NCBI GenBank assembly: GCA_017451525.1
Contig: JAFTOD010000005.1
Coordinates: 62,001 to 126,000 of the forward strand
Direction: 5' to 3'
Source of the DNA: Paludibacteraceae bacterium
Lineage (GTDB): Bacteria > Bacteroidota > Bacteroidia > Bacteroidales > Paludibacteraceae
DNA: 64,000 nt
Position numbers and translations under genes: made by a program. The notes beneath the pieces were generated by a model that was given only the letters and a program-made list of their open reading frames with translations, was not told the origin of the DNA and made no database searches. Position 1 is the stretch's first letter. Each line of letters starts with the position of its first letter. Shown here in pieces: positions 60,849 to 64,000 of this stretch.

Positions 60849-63179
60849 TTACTTTAGTAAGTATTTTTTGCCATTTTGAATTACTATGCCCTTGTAATTT
60901 TGCCCTACAGGACGACCTAATAGATCGTACATTTGAGTGTTTTCACTATCAATTTCTACATTATCAATAGAAGTGCCTACACCACCTTGTTGCTTCCAAA
61001 TAGCATAAAGAGTACCTTCGAAAGTTTCGTCGATCTCGGTAATGAATTCAGATCCTTCAGCATTGGTGGACCAACCGAGGAATGTATAGCCTTGTGGATG
61101 CGTAGGCATAGGCAATACGTAGGTAGTATATACCAATTTGGGCAACACATTGGTGGTGTGCGTTTGCTGATAAACCTTGCCCCAAACAGAAGGTTGTCCT
61201 GCTGTGGAGAAGTCGGCTGTAGCTGGATATTTATCATACTGCATCTGCACAAAGAAAGCTGCGGTAGAATAACGCCATTGAGTGGAAGTAGTATTAGTAG
61301 CATTGATATCATCGTTTAACTCCGCTATTGTACGTGTTGTTCCATCTATACCTACTATTATTTCGCCCACTTGAGCATGTTGCACATCTTGAATATAGGA
61401 TTTGAGCCATGACCATTTAGATAGCGCATAAACAGTTGTGACATTGTCTGCTAGTAAAGACCCACAAATCACATTCATTGGTCTATCATTTTTCTTGATT
61501 GTAGAGAGCGAATCCAGCATGGTGATATTGGCATCTACTTTAAATTCCGCCCAAAGTTGCTCTTGTGTTGGAGCTGGCGCAGGGATATTTTCAATCACAC
61601 CGCCATTGAGCTGCCATGTTATTTGTGTAGCAGTAGAGTCGGATGGATTAGGCTCCTCGGGTTGTTCGGTATAGATTGCGGCGGCATGCTCTACACCAAA
61701 GCGGTCATAAGCACATACGGCAATATGATAGGCCGCGGTATCTATTCCGCTGATATTGAAACTCTTGCCATATACCACTCGCTGGAGATATATTGGATTG
61801 GCTTGGGCTGCGTCTAAGGTCATGGTTTTAGGATAGACATAGAGCGTGAAGCGTGAAGCCGTAGCATGTTTCCAAGTGAGGGTGGTGCCTGATATTGTGA
61901 GGTTGGTAGGAGCAGATAAGGCAGTTTTTGACTTCCAACCCATAGGTGGTGCGAGGGCATGCTTTGAGAATCGCGAAGACATAAGGTCTTTATCCATTGT
62001 CAAATACGCATCTGTATCAAAGAACACCGATCCTGTATAACCAGATGATAGATTATTGCGATTGACATCAATCTGCGCTTGGATTTCAGTCAAAGTTGGA
62101 TTAGCACTGATACTTTGGCTGGAGAAGAAGTGCACCTTTTTGCCATTTGTCAACTGATCGGAGAAATGCTCACACACATCTTTTGCCCACCATTGGCAGA
62201 GTTTATCATAGTTTTGACCCGTGGAAGTAGTAGGCCAATATAATTGTGGGTTGATATAATCCACGTAGCCATTCTTCACCCATTCTACAGGGTTGCAGGC
62301 TTGCACATCATAGTCATCCAATCCAGAAATACCACTTGGCAAAGAGATACCATATGCCTGTGCTACTTTGGTTTGGGTAGTCCAAATACCAAAAGTACCC
62401 ATCCCCAAGCGCACCCATGGCTTAGTTGCTTGAATTTGGTTGTACAACTCTTCCAAGAACACGTCCACATTGCTACGACGCCAGTCGTCATCGGTATCGC
62501 CGTCTTGATTGACGTCCACTACGTTGGCTGGTTTGTGCAATGCCTTAGATGCTGCATCTTCGGTGGTAGTTCCGCCATAGGGATAGAAATAGTCGTCCAT
62601 TACAATACCGTCTATATCGTAATTGCTAATAATCTCCATCAACACATTCAACACATACTCGCGCGCCTCTGGATAACCAGGGTCAATGATTTCGCCTTCG
62701 AAGGAGCCATTGTTGTATTGGATAATCCATTGACCTGCATTTTGCTTTACCATATCAGAAGAAGACAAAGTACCCGAACTAGTTACGCGAAATGGATTCA
62801 CCCATGCGTGCAACTCCAAGCCACGTTTGTGCGCTTCTTCGATAGCAAAAGCTAATGGGTCATAGCCTGGATCTTTGCCACGAGTGCCTGTTAAATATTT
62901 AGACCATGGTTCATAGGAAGATTTATGCATCGCGTCAGAGAGTGAGCGTACTTGGAAACAAACTGCATTCATGTTGCCAGCCTGAAGTCGGTCGAAGATA
63001 GCAATCAGTTCGTCTTGCTGTTGTTTGCGTGTAGCATCATTCGTCACTTTTGTTTTGGGCCAGTCATTGCCCCATGCGGTAGTTAGCCACGTAGCACGAA
63101 ACTCGTGCTTGGGTTGTTCTGCTACGATTGACATTGCAAAAAATGTCATTAGCGTAAGTAAGGAAAATATTTTCTTCAT
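60849..63179 (-). CDS. Secreted GHL10 (DUF187) glycosidase-like protein
   Basis: 776 residues from ATG 63179 (KKIFSLLTLMTFFAMSIVA, a signal peptide); a longer frame to 63305 runs into the esterase gene and is rejected. The GHL10 domain spans about 25-370: EFRATWLTTAWGNDWP, NAVCFQVRSLSDAMHKSSYE, DGIVMDDYFYPY and YINPQLYW. Ig-like domains follow, then an InlB-type repeat (GYTFLGWSTNAEGSEF) and a tail ending QNGKKYLLK that may be a T9SS signal. E. coli YngK is a relative; some members act on peptidoglycan glycans. It starts 25 bp after the esterase gene. Confidence 0.82.
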   Translation of the reverse strand: MKKIFSLLTLMTFFAMSIVAEQPKHEFRATWLTTAWGNDWPKTKVTNDATRKQQQDELIAIFDRLQAGNMNAVCFQVRSLSDAMHKSSYEPWSKYLTGTRGKDPGYDPLAFAIEEAHKRGLELHAWVNPFRVTSSGTLSSSDMVKQNAGQWIIQYNNGSFEGEIIDPGYPEAREYVLNVLMEIISNYDIDGIVMDDYFYPYGGTTTEDAASKALHKPANVVDVNQDGDTDDDWRRSNVDVFLEELYNQIQATKPWVRLGMGTFGIWTTQTKVAQAYGISLPSGISGLDDYDVQACNPVEWVKNGYVDYINPQLYWPTTSTGQNYDKLCQWWAKDVCEHFSDQLTNGKKVHFFSSQSISANPTLTEIQAQIDVNRNNLSSGYTGSVFFDTDAYLTMDKDLMSSRFSKHALAPPMGWKSKTALSAPTNLTISGTTLTWKHATASRFTLYVYPKTMTLDAAQANPIYLQRVVYGKSFNISGIDTAAYHIAVCAYDRFGVEHAAAIYTEQPEEPNPSDSTATQITWQLNGGVIENIPAPAPTQEQLWAEFKVDANITMLDSLSTIKKNDRPMNVICGSLLADNVTTVYALSKWSWLKSYIQDVQHAQVGEIIVGIDGTTRTIAELNDDINATNTTSTQWRYSTAAFFVQMQYDKYPATADFSTAGQPSVWGKVYQQTHTTNVLPKLVYTTYVLPMPTHPQGYTFLGWSTNAEGSEFITEIDETFEGTLYAIWKQQGGVGTSIDNVEIDSENTQMYDLLGRPVGQNYKGIVIQNGKKYLLK

Positions 63180-63204
63180 AAATTGCTTCTTGTTTATTTG
63201 CATT

Positions 63205-63903
63205 TTATAAATTGTTAAGAAGAATTTGCTCCATAATGGCATAGCCGTCCATGTTAGGATGCACGCCGTCGGCAGCGTATTTTTCAGGCAGTCCACCGTG
63301 TTCATCTACGAGCGCCGAATGGTAGTCGATGTAGGTGATTTTGTTGGCTTTAGCATATTCTTGAATCATCTCGTTGAGGCGTTTGATATCCTCGGCGGGT
63401 TTCATTTCGGGACGCCATTTGAATGCCGCAGCAGGCAGACAAGAGCAGAGCACAGGACGAATCTTGTTTTGCTTTGCCAACTCGCACATGGATTGGATAT
63501 TTTGCAGGATATGCTCATGGGAGATGTAGCCATTGTTTTGAGCTATATCATTGGTACCTGCCATAATGATAACCATTTTAGGACGGAGAGCAATCACGTC
63601 AGATTGGAAACGACAGAGCATTTGCGAGGTGACCTGTCCACTGATTCCGCGTCCGACAAAGTTGTTTTCCGCAAAGAACTTTGGGTGGAATTTTGCCCAA
63701 TTGTCGGTGATAGAGTTGCCCATCAGTACGGCTTCCACACGGCGGGACTTTGCCAACTTGTTGTAACCATATTCGGGCATTCTATTTCGAGCCATAACAG
63801 TGTCGTTATGGGCAGCATAGCGTTCGTGTTGCGCCCAATCATCTTGAGCAAATAATGTGGCAGTGATTACTACAAGAAAAAGAGGAAATAAGATACGTTT
63901 CAT
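63205..63903 (-). CDS. Secreted SGNH/GDSL esterase
   Basis: 232 residues. Signal peptide to about 19, block I LMGNSITDNW with nucleophile S64, block III IIMAGTNDIAQNN, block V DGVHPNMDGY with Asp and His. Similar proteins are carbohydrate deacetylases or platelet-activating-factor-acetylhydrolase-like enzymes. It is in an operon with the GHL10 gene, suggesting removal of acyl groups from the same glycan, which is inference. The remaining sequence to 64000 shows no clear promoter. Confidence 0.88.
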   Translation of the reverse strand: MKRILFPLFLVVITATLFAQDDWAQHERYAAHNDTVMARNRMPEYGYNKLAKSRRVEAVLMGNSITDNWAKFHPKFFAENNFVGRGISGQVTSQMLCRFQSDVIALRPKMVIIMAGTNDIAQNNGYISHEHILQNIQSMCELAKQNKIRPVLCSCLPAAAFKWRPEMKPAEDIKRLNEMIQEYAKANKITYIDYHSALVDEHGGLPEKYAADGVHPNMDGYAIMEQILLNNL

Positions 63904-64000
63904 GTTCGTTATAAATTGCGCTATTTTACACTTGATTTCACAGATATTATACCGATGAAATCGGACAAAATCGCATATTTCGTAATATCTGTATTCGTAT

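Noticed and set aside
63180..63305. N-terminal extension of the GHL10 protein
   Set aside because: It is antisense-like sequence inside the esterase gene and would hide the signal peptide starting at 63179.

Overview
The window is a Bacteroidales (Bacteroidota) chromosome fragment. The evidence is SusC/SusD glycan uptake proteins, GldJ and C-terminal tails of the type IX secretion system (T9SS), family proteins typical of the phylum (DUF4270, DUF4271), and promoters of the Bacteroidota form TTG-N20-TAnnTTTG, which I located in front of many genes. No transposase, phage, CRISPR or plasmid gene is visible. The genus cannot be read from the sequence.

Layout. 1-15263 is a beta-1,3-glucan (laminarin-type) utilisation locus: a membrane-spanning propeller/LuxR regulator, SusC, SusD, two Big_2 lipoproteins, four GH16 enzymes (one cut by the window edge) and one GH128 enzyme. 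A 5.85-kb segment (3717-9568) lies inverted inside it. Both breakpoints fall inside genes (susC and the GH128 gene) and share only 5 bp. Flipping the segment on paper restores a 1050-residue SusC, a natural C-terminus for the GH128 protein, and one co-directional operon. 15293-16162 holds recO and an internally deleted patatin remnant. 16515-19596 is an MBOAT/SGNH O-acylation cassette with a structured leader RNA. 19597-20356 is repeat-rich non-coding DNA. 20357-25002 holds a small membrane protein, phoH, proS, pdxB and panC. 25140-33545 holds a starch-synthase-like domain protein, a DUF4270 lipoprotein, gcvH, gldJ, folP, cdaA and metG. 33546-34112 carries two copies of an 86-bp palindromic repeat. 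34113-40903 encodes a protein with cohesin-like modules and a subtilisin protease carrying a dockerin, both apparent T9SS cargo. 41001-41653 holds two candidate non-coding RNAs. 41747-54981 is a housekeeping block (parC, dprA, upp, phoA, trmD, yidD, rnpA, hemD, LOG, Fur, tRNA-Arg, rluA). 55196-58319 is a second MBOAT/SGNH cassette with the same leader and the same downstream repeat. 58499-64000 holds a PnuC-like protein, the rpsF-rpsR-rplI-rpmE2 operon, a GHL10 glycosidase-like protein and a GDSL esterase.

The two observations most worth pursuing are the inversion that splits susC, and a roughly 300-nt structured RNA present three times (19244-19560, 41001-41301, 57967-58283). Each copy has its own promoter and a terminator-like end, and each sits just upstream of a surface-related gene (two MBOAT genes and the dockerin protease). 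Everything here was read by eye; no database search was run.
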